Of a DNA stretch of 64,000 nucleotides, positions 29,501 through 38,820 are shown one piece after another. Made by a program: the position numbers and the translations under genes. Under the pieces are notes generated by a model that did no database searches, was not told where the DNA came from, and was given only the letters and a program-made list of their open reading frames with translations. Numbering within the stretch: position 1 is the first letter of the stretch; every line of letters begins with the position of its first letter. Origin of the DNA: Moesziomyces globuligerus (lineage: Eukaryota > Basidiomycota > Ustilaginomycetes > Ustilaginales > Ustilaginaceae); assembly GCA_030849465.1 (NCBI GenBank), contig JARVLF010000023.1, positions 248,001 to 312,000 on the forward strand. The letters are read 5' to 3'.

Positions 29501-32500
29501 ACGCCCGCAGCTGGAACAGGCTTAGAATCGGCGCTTACAAGTGGCATGCCTGCCTTGCCTCGGATGGTGCGTCCCGCCTCGTCGAGCTCCCGGGACACAA
29601 AGACGTCTTCGAGCCTGGTGGTGTTGCGCTTGATGGATGCAAAGAAGCGCTGGATCTCGAGACGGGTCTCTTCAGCCAATTGCTTGAACCTGCGCTTCTC
29701 CGCCTGCGCTTGCTTTTGCTTTCTCTCGCGACGGCGATCCGAGCTCGTTCTGAGGCATGGACCTTCGATCTGGAGATCGTAAACGACCAGAGGCTGCACG
29801 TGTACTTTGACCAGAGAACGGCCGCTCCTGAAGAAGCGCAACAGATTCGGGCCCTCTGCAATGCTGCGAGCATCTTCGCTCCTTCCTTGTCGAAGCTGCT
29901 GTTGGACGTCGGACAGACCGCCGTACGCCTTAGCATCTGCGGGCTCAAGTCCAGCGGCACGGCGGAGCGCCGGATGGTACGAGACGGCCTCCAAGTACCG
30001 GGCGAAAGAGAGAAGATAGGTGGATTCGGACATGGGCACCGCTTTGCCCTGCCATCCACTCTTGGCGCTAGCATTCCACATCCAGATCCCGCTCGTGCTC
30101 CCGCTGCCCTTCTGGTCGATCAGCGGCCGCGAGGCCCCGCTCTCTGCAGCTCGAACGGCAGTTTCGGCCACCGCAAAGGCAGTGTTGGCGACCTCTTTGT
30201 CTGTGTGCGATACAGCGGCAATGGCTGAGACGTCCGAGTCCCTGCTGATGGTAGCCTGCGACGACGTTAGGCGAGCTGCGCCGTTCACCTGAGGCCTTTC
30301 TTCGGTCGTTTGAGACTTTTCTTCGGCGTCGGGGATTGGTTGAGCCTCGGATTCGTCGCCGCACACATTCGGTGGAAGTACGGTTGCGACGATCTTGATG
30401 CGGCATCGGCCGTGGACGAATTGAAGCCTTTGCTCGGGCATTCCGTATACGGCGTTGATGCCCTGGTTCTGCGCAGCAGATTGACCTGTGCGGTCCTTGC
30501 CACCATTCGGGTTGTGCTTGTTGCTCGCTATGCGAGACTCCGTTGTTTTGATGATGGCGTCTCGATCCGCCTCTAAGGCGCATGCACGGATGCTGAGCTC
30601 TTCGATCACCTGGCCCAAGGGGACGTCGCGATTGTTGCTCAGGCGCTGATAGAAGGCGACCTCTTCGCGGCAGAGCCCAACGGCCGATCCATCACCAGAA
30701 AGCAGCTCGTACGACAGCAGCTGGATCGGAGTCGAAGCAAGCTGTGCCGGCTGCGGCTGCTGAGATCGCGAAGAGATGACACTCCAGGCGGATGGCATGG
30801 GCTTTTGTACGCCGACGAAAGGCAGTAGATCGCCGGAAGCGGAGATGCCGTGCGAAGGCGAAGCAAAGGTGACGTGCTCTCGTCGCTGATCGGCCAAGAA
30901 GCGCAGTGCCTGCAGACGGTGGAAAGCAGCCAGGTAGGCAGCGGTCGGGAAGATTGTCTGATGGGCGCTCTGTTGGTATTGGTAGCACTGCAGCAAGGAC
31001 AGCTCTGGCGAGGTCGACAGGGCTGCGGGGCTTGGCGCATGTACTGGAAAAATGGTCTCGGGTATTTGCTGGACTTGCTGCGCTTGGGTCCTTGACGACC
31101 TCAGATTTGCTTCTAGTGCAGCTTGCGTTGACGCTGACGCCTGGCTTTGAGCCATATCACTTCGAGGTGCCGAAGTGACAGCGGATGTCGAGGGCGGCGT
31201 CTCTTTCTGAGGAGCGTCTGAGGCCGGGCGGGAGAAGGCGTTCATGAGTCGACCGACCAGTCGATGAGGTTTATTGATGTGGGCCCCATTCGCGTTTGCA
31301 GCGCTCCCACGACCGCCTTGGGGCGTGTTAGGCGCAGAGTTGCTCGAAACGCTCGCAAACAAGGCTGCCTTTCTCGCTGCGATCGTTTGTTTAGGTTCCT
31401 CGCCGGCTTTAAACAGCGACCTCCTCGTCGAGGTGTTGGCATCCTCCTCTGTGTGATAGCGATGCATGGTGAGCGAGGAGCGCTGCGTGCCTGCTTCGTG
31501 TCCGTCGCTAGCGCCGGGTCTCCCGCCGAATATGTCGGCTTCGGGCTCTGCAGACCCTTGCGCATGCTGGCCGATCATGCCCCACAAGCTCTTTGTCCAT
31601 TTGCGGGCTCCGGTCTTCGAAGGCGCCAGATCGCTACCGTGCGATTGTCCGGCCCCGTCGGCAGCAGAGTCCTGGCCATCCCTGCTGCCGAGGCTGCCAT
31701 GAGAGAGGGATCGTTGACTGGCATCGATGGTGGCGTGTGAGGAGGAACGACTGCGAATGGACAGCGGATCCAAGCTGGCGCCTCTCGAGGGCGGCTCGAC
31801 GGCCGATGTGGTGCGCGTCGGAATCTTTACCACTTTGGGACGAGCCGCATCGGAGTCGGTGAGGAAGCTCGACTCGAGCAGCATCGACATGCCCACGTAG
31901 AGGCCAATCTCGAGGAGTCCGGCGAGGGCTTGTTTTTGCTCTTGTGTCTTGACTCTGCAGATGAAGGTTCCGCCGACAAGCCGGACACGTTGGTCCTCGT
32001 CCTGAAGCGAGACGCCGGATCGTTGCTCGCCCAGATGTGAGAGCAGCTCAGCTCCCTCGAAAGTGTCGGGCTTCCAGGTCACGGCCTCATCGCCCTCGCT
32101 GAGTCCGGAGAGTTCTTCGCTAGCCCGCGCTCCGCTTTGGACCCTGCTGGGTTCAAGCTTGACGGCCTTGGCAGTCATGTCGGATCTTGTCGACAAGCTC
32201 GAGCCGACGCTCGTGTCACCGATGTTGGCTTGAGTCTTGCCGACGTCGCGTGCCGTGACGGTGCCGGAACGACGGTGGCGGATGGTGCCTGAGGGATCGT
32301 CTTGCACCGAGATGGATGCACATAGGCGACAAACGACCATCTTGGCCCACTCGTTGCATCCCTGGCCAATTTCGGCGAGATAATCTCTCTCGGCCTTCTC
32401 GAGGGCGTCGGTCTCGGCGGCTTCGGCTTCGGAACGGGAAACGAAGGATCGCAGGCTGGGGCGGCTGGGTTGATGATGCAAGGTGCTAGCACCAGGCGGA

Positions 32501-34221
32501 CGCGCATCGATCCAGTCTTCTGGCAAGCCGCCATGCGCAGCGGCGGCGGTGGTGGCTTGTTGGGCGCGCTGGCGCATCGCCGCTCCAACCGCCGCACTGA
32601 GCGAGGCGAGGTGCTCGACCGCTTTGCTCTTCTCGCCGGCGCTGTTGCCCTTTGCGGGAGCGTCCAGAGGGTCAGACGGGCTCGAATCGGGCGCAGGGGT
32701 TGCAGAGTCGAGGGCGACATCTGAGAGCGGGGCAGGATGCCGCGGATCGGCCATGCTCGAAGCGATGGGAGCAGCGTCCAGTGTGGACTCTGCGGATGGC
32801 GGGCCAGCCGCGGACTCCTGGATGGCAGGTGAATCTGCTCTGGAGCTGTCGGGTGTGGCTGTGCCGCTGAGTGCGGTGGTGGCGCTCGATTTGGAGAGGA
32901 AGTTGGGAAGGCCGGCATTCTTCTTGAGCAGATTCTCCGAGGTACGTCGAATGGAGGAGAGGGATGGTGGCGTTGGATCTCCAGCGCCGATCTGATCAGC
33001 ATGATCGAGTTCGGACGAAGCTTGGTCGAGCGCCGCCGAGTCAGCTGCAGCGCCATCGAGCGTTTCGACGCCTGCTGCTGGGCCATAGTTTCGAACGAAC
33101 CAGATGGCATTGCTGAGGATCTTGACGGCGACGTCTCTCTTGCGGATGCGGTGATCTGGGTCCAAGTAGAGGCCCGCGTAGGCGTCGTGGCCCATGTGGA
33201 ATTGCGAGGCGGGTTCGAGGCCAGCCGAGGAAGCTTGGCCCGGGAGGGGAGGCAAGATGCTCCTCTGAGCTTCCTTGTAAGCCTTTCCGAGAGCGGCTGC
33301 GGGCCAAGCAAATCGGGTCCAGCGCGAAGAGGAGGCACTGCTCGCCTCTGCGGCTTGAGCTGCGGTGGCGTTGCGCAGCTGCGCCTCAGCACGCCAGCGG
33401 ATGGAGGCGGTACGCTGGAGTGCGCCGAGCACCTGTTTCTGGGAAAGGTAGCGGAAGGCGACGAGGAGCGCGCGATAGAGGCTGTCCAAGGTGGCCTGAT
33501 CGAGCACGTACTGGGTGTGGTGCTCGGAGCTCATCGAGGCCGAAGCTGCAGTGTGCTGGATGTGAGACTGTCTCTTGTAGGTGCCCGTGGCCGAAATAAC
33601 GACATTATTTCTGCCGATGGTGCCGTCGTCTTTGGTGACTTCCGAAGGAGGATCGGATCGGAGTGCAGCGTAGTGTAGGATGGTTAGGAGGTGATGTAGA
33701 CTTTGGTCGTCGAGGCCGGGTTGGTCGGGCTGTGGTTGTCCAGCGGCAGCCAATGGGGCTGGTGATGCGTTGTTTGGTGAGCGTGGATTGGAAGAAGGTG
33801 GCGCGGGTTGCTTGTGTGGAAGGGAGGCGGGCCACCACGCATCTGCGAGTTGGCACTGTGCATCGAGAGCGGCTGGTGCGATGAGGCCAGAGACTGCGCC
33901 ATGGGCGAAGGAGGAGTCTGCATTGTGAGATGAAGGGATCTGAGGGAGGGGCTTGCGGATGAGTCGACGGCGTGTGGTGAGGGAGAGCTCGATGCTCGCC
34001 TGCCAGTTGGAGGAGGAGCTATTTGATGGCGACGCCGTGTCGGCGCTCTCTACGATCGAGGAGCGGCGCGATCTGGAAGACGAAGGAGAAGGGAAGGCGT
34101 GGTTGATGGAGGGAGCGGCGCGGTAGCGGCCCGGAGTGATGGGCGACCTGTGTTGAGAGGGTGAGTTGCGGCTAGTAGAGGCGGAGGCGACGGGGTCGGC
34201 CCGAGGTGTATGGGTGATCAT
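26521..34221 (-). CDS. FAB1: FAB1/PIKfyve-type phosphatidylinositol-3-phosphate 5-kinase, without FYVE domain
   Basis: A 2566-residue single exon. Fab1 makes PtdIns(3,5)P2 on vacuolar and endosomal membranes. The C-terminal PIPK domain (about residues 2110-2560) has 'SPWAATGGKSKSAFFKT', 'RFIAKQL', 'FDLKGIRDRKV', 'VMDYSLLLGV' and 'CRIVDFLGAF'. Upstream, 'VPMSESTYLLSFARYLEA' and 'VHVQPLVVYDLQIEGP' match the Fab1-specific cysteine-rich linker, but the usual Cys pairs are largely missing. 'LLEIGLYVGMSMLLESSFL' fits the end of the Fab1 Cpn60/CCT-like domain. The rest of that domain is not recognisable by eye, and no FYVE finger (RKHHCR) is present. Long serine-rich linkers and an aspartate run (28605-28685) make it large. 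The start is the ATG at 34219-34221. Confidence 0.85.
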   Translation of the reverse strand: MITHTPRADPVASASTSRNSPSQHRSPITPGRYRAAPSINHAFPSPSSSRSRRSSIVESADTASPSNSSSSNWQASIELSLTTRRRLIRKPLPQIPSSHNADSSFAHGAVSGLIAPAALDAQCQLADAWWPASLPHKQPAPPSSNPRSPNNASPAPLAAAGQPQPDQPGLDDQSLHHLLTILHYAALRSDPPSEVTKDDGTIGRNNVVISATGTYKRQSHIQHTAASASMSSEHHTQYVLDQATLDSLYRALLVAFRYLSQKQVLGALQRTASIRWRAEAQLRNATAAQAAEASSASSSRWTRFAWPAAALGKAYKEAQRSILPPLPGQASSAGLEPASQFHMGHDAYAGLYLDPDHRIRKRDVAVKILSNAIWFVRNYGPAAGVETLDGAAADSAALDQASSELDHADQIGAGDPTPPSLSSIRRTSENLLKKNAGLPNFLSKSSATTALSGTATPDSSRADSPAIQESAAGPPSAESTLDAAPIASSMADPRHPAPLSDVALDSATPAPDSSPSDPLDAPAKGNSAGEKSKAVEHLASLSAAVGAAMRQRAQQATTAAAAHGGLPEDWIDARPPGASTLHHQPSRPSLRSFVSRSEAEAAETDALEKAERDYLAEIGQGCNEWAKMVVCRLCASISVQDDPSGTIRHRRSGTVTARDVGKTQANIGDTSVGSSLSTRSDMTAKAVKLEPSRVQSGARASEELSGLSEGDEAVTWKPDTFEGAELLSHLGEQRSGVSLQDEDQRVRLVGGTFICRVKTQEQKQALAGLLEIGLYVGMSMLLESSFLTDSDAARPKVVKIPTRTTSAVEPPSRGASLDPLSIRSRSSSHATIDASQRSLSHGSLGSRDGQDSAADGAGQSHGSDLAPSKTGARKWTKSLWGMIGQHAQGSAEPEADIFGGRPGASDGHEAGTQRSSLTMHRYHTEEDANTSTRRSLFKAGEEPKQTIAARKAALFASVSSNSAPNTPQGGRGSAANANGAHINKPHRLVGRLMNAFSRPASDAPQKETPPSTSAVTSAPRSDMAQSQASASTQAALEANLRSSRTQAQQVQQIPETIFPVHAPSPAALSTSPELSLLQCYQYQQSAHQTIFPTAAYLAAFHRLQALRFLADQRREHVTFASPSHGISASGDLLPFVGVQKPMPSAWSVISSRSQQPQPAQLASTPIQLLSYELLSGDGSAVGLCREEVAFYQRLSNNRDVPLGQVIEELSIRACALEADRDAIIKTTESRIASNKHNPNGGKDRTGQSAAQNQGINAVYGMPEQRLQFVHGRCRIKIVATVLPPNVCGDESEAQPIPDAEEKSQTTEERPQVNGAARLTSSQATISRDSDVSAIAAVSHTDKEVANTAFAVAETAVRAAESGASRPLIDQKGSGSTSGIWMWNASAKSGWQGKAVPMSESTYLLSFARYLEAVSYHPALRRAAGLEPADAKAYGGLSDVQQQLRQGRSEDARSIAEGPNLLRFFRSGRSLVKVHVQPLVVYDLQIEGPCLRTSSDRRRERKQKQAQAEKRRFKQLAEETRLEIQRFFASIKRNTTRLEDVFVSRELDEAGRTIRGKAGMPLVSADSKPVPAAGVTAASSDSTVSDQLAQPLNLLTNLRTSLRADEFELYEALQRTLYLDGINDIRKAFADRAKSAKNRLAAWTRKHLNKKEQADFGNSVYDEPEYVKAGLRAFPGSCYIIRDDEPLSIIAFSLSSRDFRSEMGTLGDRKQDAAGYMGSSNEEHVMQWRSGVVDDSDAASTAGAGSSISSAASTTTTNTATSASSLLKDKAMRKVPLSQLDPDKDDVFFDAEPVRAALKRKKRARESSILSLTLRRVGSTISDSQGGSYRTVTANSLPASSASSFKGRDDDDDDDDDDDGDNDADDDDDDEDRRTKNSVTKHDEGRRSSFTRETGNRPSASPHTRGLDITPSRRTSASRFDDPSPSPSPKMPELRNSGSVSALRRTFELRSQSSFSSIPDRKSSIQAGASTISTTSAETTFQAQVTPVSGRPASLASIFSSSQPGSDVANSRIGRTSEASAPRAIPQSSSASRRPSGAAQTPSAAEIALSVGDLPALSEDGSSPRKHAAQPSGTSAGVAGADAHSMVSNSTLPGSQAAESPHIKHNLMHGTTKISCVSWFAEEFAALRERWGVEHDFAHSLARCSPWAATGGKSKSAFFKTADERFIAKQLLTVWSVDEKEAFLEFAPAYIRYMMNSAVNACPTLLVKIAGVYSIKIKDTKSGETKLKMNVMLLENLWAGDGGKSIRFDLKGIRDRKVKLSAQQQHDLEQAATQAVADGQPLLNVPGAAKSSTTQGAATAAWNAGMQSAANGEVKGSTADTNEQTGGKGGNASGVRVDEASKAAGNTTGGEDEAKAGSGSSSSAVWWDSEWIARYRHRAFVAETQKELFYRALQNDTRFLTASNVMDYSLLLGVMERPIRADDMYPAAARSAVGGAGGAGVGAAEDEAEAEDEVAEMPSIRCRIVDFLGAFTLAKQLESSSKKALKAQDAKANVTILPPSEYASRFLSAMDSYLVGTPCQPRLDARYGFDRMCDEAASAGAAGAAGAAGKGVADGGAVRMPRLASVL
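28605..28685. repeat. trinucleotide repeat coding poly-Asp in FAB1
   Basis: Imperfect CGT/CAT triplets that read as a long aspartate run in the minus-strand FAB1 frame. A length-variable microsatellite is likely. Confidence 0.85.
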
Positions 34222-34565
34222 GATGTCGAGATTCAATGTCAGCCGGAGCCGATCGTTGTGGTCGTAATCGTGAATGAGGAGAAGAAGGTCAGAGACGAGG
34301 CGTCAGTGGTGGTGAGGTGATGTGCATGGCCGGCAAGGATTGCACGTTGGCCGTCGGATGTATGATGAGCTGCGGAAGGCGGACGCCGATGCTGGCCTCT
34401 CCGCACTGAGCTGAAGGACTCAGCAGTGATGCGCTGAGCTGAGCGGTGGAAGCCAACAGGGATGGTCGCGGCGTGGTAGCAAAGCAACGACCTCGGACGC
34501 TTCGCGGACGCTTCGGGGATGTTTCGGAAGGCTCCGACTGCGGAGGCAAGACGATGGTCGTCGGT

Positions 34566-34595
34566 GGTTCCGCTTGGTTCCGCTTGGTTCCGCTT
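34566..34595. repeat. decamer tandem repeat, 3 copies
   Basis: Three exact copies of GGTTCCGCTT about 350 bp upstream of FAB1. The unit length (10 bp) matches the repeat in the RIB3 leader but the sequence is unrelated. Confidence 0.88.
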
Positions 34596-34807
34596 TCGGC
34601 GGGTCGAGCACACTGGGCGCGGATGGTGGCAGCGAGCATGCAAGGTCTCGGATGGTCTTGCTCGAATGGGGAGCGATGCTGAGTTTGGCAAGGCCACAGC
34701 ACAGGAGTGGAGCAGGAGCTGCTGTTTATTGTGGCTCGGCCTGCTGCCGAATCCTTCGGGCCGTGCAGCTAAGTTAGCTGTGACTGCCTGGCTGCCTTGC
34801 TGCCTAG

Positions 34808-34832
34808 CTGGCTGGCTGGCTGGCTGGCTGGC
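34808..34832. repeat. tetranucleotide repeat (CTGG)6
   Basis: About six copies of CTGG in intergenic DNA. Confidence 0.88.
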
Positions 34833-35916
34833 TTGGCTCCGCTGCTGCGCTCGGCTGTAGCGCGTCAGGCCCCTGAAGTGGACCCTGCCCTTGGGCTTCC
34901 GCCTTTTTCAGCAGCGTCGCTTTTTGGGCAGCTCGGCGCGGTTGGGCAAGGAAGCGTGATTTTCGGAAAGCTGCGTGCCTGATTTCCAACCATGTTTTTG
35001 GTTAGCCTGACGCCGCTACGCCTTTGCCGGCGGACCCGCACATCTCGTAGGTGACCGTCACACATGAACATCGCACTTGCTAGTCAGAGACGTGATGAGA
35101 TCTCTAGTGTCATGAGAGTACCTCCTGTTGCTGCTTCTGCGAGAGCGCTGAAGAGGGACGGGCGCAAGTCTCATGGTAGAGCCAACCTCAGCGTGTTGGT
35201 GTTGGTCTGGCCGAACGGCGTCTGTTTGAAAAAAGTGGAGGCTCGCGAGGCAGCAGCGCGGCAGCAGCGCGTGGTGAGCGTAGTGAGCGTGTTGTTTGTG
35301 TGTTGCGCTCGGGCGGCAGGACGCGTCTCAGCGGAGCTCTGGATCGATCGGGCCCCCAACTTCTGCTCATGACGCACACTGGCAGCGGGCTGCGCTTCCG
35401 TACTGTACCCCAACCTGGCCGCAGCGCCTCAGCGACTGCCGCTGCTAACGTAGTTGGCATGCGATTCAGCGTGGTCAGACTCGAGCCTCCTCACATCCGA
35501 TTTCGGCCAGGCCGATGGCAACGGGGAGCGAGCGGACCGTGCTTTCCCAAGCGCTTCCGAAGCAGTGGTGCTGGACCAGACTCACCCTCACGCTCTCATG
35601 CGCAGCACATCGCAGCGCCTGGCGGGCGGGCGGATCTGTGATTGACGTGGGGGTTCATGCGGCCAAGCCGGCTCTAGCAGACGAGCTCGCTACGACAGCT
35701 CGCGGCCACTCTGTGACGGTCGGCCAATTTCCGAGCTGTGTCGGGTGATCCGCTCCGTCGTGGGCGCTGAAAATCAGTGCAAAAGATGCCGTGTTGGCCT
35801 GGCGGGGTGCGAATGCGCTCGTCATGCATGCAATCCATGCAAATGCGTGCGTGTCTCGCTGCGACGCTCACATTCGCACACGGAATGAGGCCGCAACATG
35901 CTCTGCCACAGCAGAG

Positions 35917-35948
35917 CAGCAGGGCAGCAGGGCAGCAGGGCAGCAGGG
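35917..35948. repeat. octamer tandem repeat, 4 copies
   Basis: Four exact copies of CAGCAGGG, about 410-445 bp upstream of the RIC8 start. Confidence 0.88.
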
Positions 35949-36361
35949 CCAAAGCTAAGCATTGCAGGGCCAATGGCAAAGGGCTGAGAAGCCAGAGGCA
36001 GAGAGAAAGTGTAGGCCGTGGGTGTGATGGGAGCGCCGTGTGCCTTTCGCTTCGCCTCGCGCCTGCGCCGCCCAATTCCTCCCGCCGATGACCGGCGCTC
36101 TCCGGTGCACTGCCGACGGATCAGCTCACGGCCCCACTCGACTCTGACGACTGCCTCGCTTGCATTCGTGATTGGCAGCCTGGCATCCCTCCTTTGCATC
36201 CCTACTTCATCCCTTTCAAGTCACTTCATCGTCCCCGTCAGCGTCGCGAGCCAGCTACTGTAGCTCCCCTTTGTCTCCATCCTCGCTTGACGTGGCAAGC
36301 TGCTGCGCTCGGCACCCTCGCTTCGCTTGGCTCCCTTCCTCCACCTCCTCGCCTGCACACC

Positions 36362-38758
36362 ATGGCCGGCAACACCATCCGCGAGTATCTCTCGCTCCCT
36401 TCCTCGGCCCGCATCGACTCTCCCGCCCAAGTACAGCAATGGCTTGACGAGCTTCTCTCCGGTGGGCTCAATGTTCTCGGTTCCGTCAGCGACTCTATAC
36501 GATCCAAACTCACCACCGCCATCCTCAGCGACATCGCCGCCGCATCGGGCACCCGCGAGGGCGACTATCTCCTCAACATCAGGTCCGGTGTTCGCTGGAA
36601 CGCCAACACCCGCCTCTCGGCACTCAAGCTTCTCAAGGAGCTCAGCCGCCTCCCTGGTGGAAGCGCTCCGCTCGGCAAACCAGAGGCGCTCCGCATCCTC
36701 CTGCAGCAGGTCGACTTCCCCAAGCAGCGCGTTCGCCGCTCTTCCCTCGCCAGTTCCACACCGGGAGCGCCCAATGGCGGCTCTCGTTCCAACTCCATCG
36801 TCGTCTCCGATGCCTCCAACGGCAACGCCGCATCCTCCGCGTCCGCCACCTCGAGCGCTTCCGTCTCGACCTCGTTCGGCACATCCTACTCCTTAGGCTC
36901 CATCGCCAAGACGCTGCGCCGAGCCGTCAGCAGGCGCGGGTCTCAGCAGTCCGATCGACACGCCAAGGACAAGGAACCATCCTCAGACGGCGTTTCGGAT
37001 GAATACGACCTCAGCGGCGACCCCGACTGGCCCATCACCGACATGGCACTGCGCTGTCTAAACAACGCGCTCTTCCTCAACGAGGATGCTCGCCTTCCCT
37101 TCTCTACCGAAGACGTCGGAGGCGGACACGTAGCCGTCGCACTCCTCTCGCGGCCCCACGACACACCAGCCGACATTCTCTTCCTCGGCGCGCGCCTGCT
37201 CTTCTTCAGCACGCTCTTCGAGTCGCCCTTCAACAAGACCGCCGTCACCACGCTCAATGCGGTGCGCGTGGAAGCAAAGTGCGTCGATGCCCTCGTCAAG
37301 GCCTCACTCGAAAAGGCCGCCGACCGCAACGCCGCCTCCTCCATTCTCGTCGCCAGCGGCAGCGAGGCGCAGCTCAACCTCGCCCTCTCCGACTTGCTCA
37401 AGGCACACTTCAACATCTGCCTCTACTACCCACGCATAGCCAACGCCGAGGCCAAAGAACGGCAGCAACAGCAACCGCGCCCAAGCGAGCCCTACAGCTC
37501 CAAGCCCAGCCCGACAAAGAATGGAGCCGAATCAACATCCTCGACAACTGCAATCATCGGCGAAGCCTTCCACCCCGAGCTACTTGAAATGCTGCGACCG
37601 CTCGTCTCGCTGCTCACCACCCTGCCACTGCCTTCGCCAGTCCCGCTCATGCCTCCCTTCACGCATGCGATCGCCGCCCTACTCAACTATCCCATCGCCA
37701 ACGTCAAGAGCGAGATTACCAACGCCCGGCCTACTTCATCCGCTGCGGCGAGCACGTCCAGCCTGAGCACACCAGTCTCGCCGACCTCGAGCGAAGCGCT
37801 CGCCTCGGCGCCCACCTACATCTCGCGTCTGGTCCTCTTGGCCGATCTGATGCTGGCGCGCTATTTTGGCAGCTCGAGCGTCGCACCCGACGACGGGCGA
37901 CGCGTCCCCGAGGACGTAGACGCCAAAGGTGTGCAGCAGAAGGCGAGTGGCGACGGCATTGATCTCGAGGACTCGCTGGAGCCGCTGCTGCTGCTGCGCA
38001 AGACGGCGGCCGAGGACGACGGTCTGCGCGCAACGCTGCGCTCGATCTTGTTGCCGGACGATGTGGATCGGAGCGTGGCGCTCGATAGGCGCGTGGATGT
38101 GTTGGGACGGCTGGTGCGGCTCATGTCGTCGGTGACGCTGTCGCGCCTCGCGCGTGCTGCGGGCGAGCTGCTGCTCGCGCTGTGCGACGGCGATGCGAAG
38201 CGCATGAGCGACGCCATCGGGTACGGGCCGTGTGCGGGCTTCCTGATGAACACGGGCCTCGCCTCGGCCTTACCCTCGGGTCCGGCTGCCGGTGGCGATG
38301 CGAACGGGCGCAGCGTCGATCCGATCACGGGCGAGTACGAGCCGACCGAGGCGGAGCGTGCGCAGGACGAGATCAACCGCATGAGCGAGGCGGAGAAGGA
38401 GGCGGAAGCCGAGCGGCTGTTTGTGCTCTTTGACCGACTCAACAAGAGCGGCGTGGTGCAGGTGAGGCATCCCATGGCAGCTGCGCAGGAGAGCGGGAGA
38501 TTCCAGGAGGTCGAGCAGCAGGCCGTGGCCGACGAGGTGCGGCGACAGGAGCAGGAGGACAACGACGCCGAGCGAGAGGTCGAGCGCGAAATGGCGGCAC
38601 ACAAGCAGAGGAAGGAGCAGGCGCGACTGCGCGCCCAGAAGCTCGTCCAGAAGCCGGCGCAGGCAGTCGAGGCGGACGCGACCTCGCGCGCAGCACAGCA
38701 GCAAGCGGCGTCTCCCGGAGCGGAGGCGGGCAAAAGTAGCACACAGACACCGCAGTGA
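36362..38758 (+). CDS. RIC8: Synembryn-like G-alpha chaperone/exchange factor Ric8
   Basis: 798 residues. Ric8 folds and activates G-alpha subunits. Helical-repeat matches to the family run in order: 'DMALRCLNNALFLNEDARLP', 'DILFLGARLLFFSTLFE', 'LSDLLKAHFNICLYYPR', 'VPLMPPFTHAIAALLNYPI', 'LLLRKTAAEDDGLRATLRSI', 'VLGRLVRLMSSVTLSRLARA' and 'MSDAIGYGPCAGFLMNTGL'. The last corresponds to the conserved GYGNAAG(L) segment. It is longer than animal Ric8 (about 530) because of a serine-rich insert at about residues 130-200 and an acidic, glutamine-rich coiled-coil tail (EQEDNDAEREVEREMAAHKQ). The ATG at 36362-36364 precedes MAGNTIREYL. It converges with PBN1 62 bp away. Confidence 0.93.
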   Translation: MAGNTIREYLSLPSSARIDSPAQVQQWLDELLSGGLNVLGSVSDSIRSKLTTAILSDIAAASGTREGDYLLNIRSGVRWNANTRLSALKLLKELSRLPGGSAPLGKPEALRILLQQVDFPKQRVRRSSLASSTPGAPNGGSRSNSIVVSDASNGNAASSASATSSASVSTSFGTSYSLGSIAKTLRRAVSRRGSQQSDRHAKDKEPSSDGVSDEYDLSGDPDWPITDMALRCLNNALFLNEDARLPFSTEDVGGGHVAVALLSRPHDTPADILFLGARLLFFSTLFESPFNKTAVTTLNAVRVEAKCVDALVKASLEKAADRNAASSILVASGSEAQLNLALSDLLKAHFNICLYYPRIANAEAKERQQQQPRPSEPYSSKPSPTKNGAESTSSTTAIIGEAFHPELLEMLRPLVSLLTTLPLPSPVPLMPPFTHAIAALLNYPIANVKSEITNARPTSSAAASTSSLSTPVSPTSSEALASAPTYISRLVLLADLMLARYFGSSSVAPDDGRRVPEDVDAKGVQQKASGDGIDLEDSLEPLLLLRKTAAEDDGLRATLRSILLPDDVDRSVALDRRVDVLGRLVRLMSSVTLSRLARAAGELLLALCDGDAKRMSDAIGYGPCAGFLMNTGLASALPSGPAAGGDANGRSVDPITGEYEPTEAERAQDEINRMSEAEKEAEAERLFVLFDRLNKSGVVQVRHPMAAAQESGRFQEVEQQAVADEVRRQEQEDNDAEREVEREMAAHKQRKEQARLRAQKLVQKPAQAVEADATSRAAQQQAASPGAEAGKSSTQTPQ

Positions 38759-38820
38759 AGAAGCAATGTGACCATTAGCGGTGCAAGCGACGCGAGGTGG
38801 GGCGTGGGTATAGGGTGCGA

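Larger units (their letters stand above)
34222..36361. other. 2.1-kb divergent intergenic region FAB1 / RIC8
   Basis: Contains the promoters of both neighbours. Open frames inside it are short, overlapping and unlike known proteins. Three small perfect tandem repeats lie here and are listed separately. No RNA gene was recognised. Confidence 0.5.
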
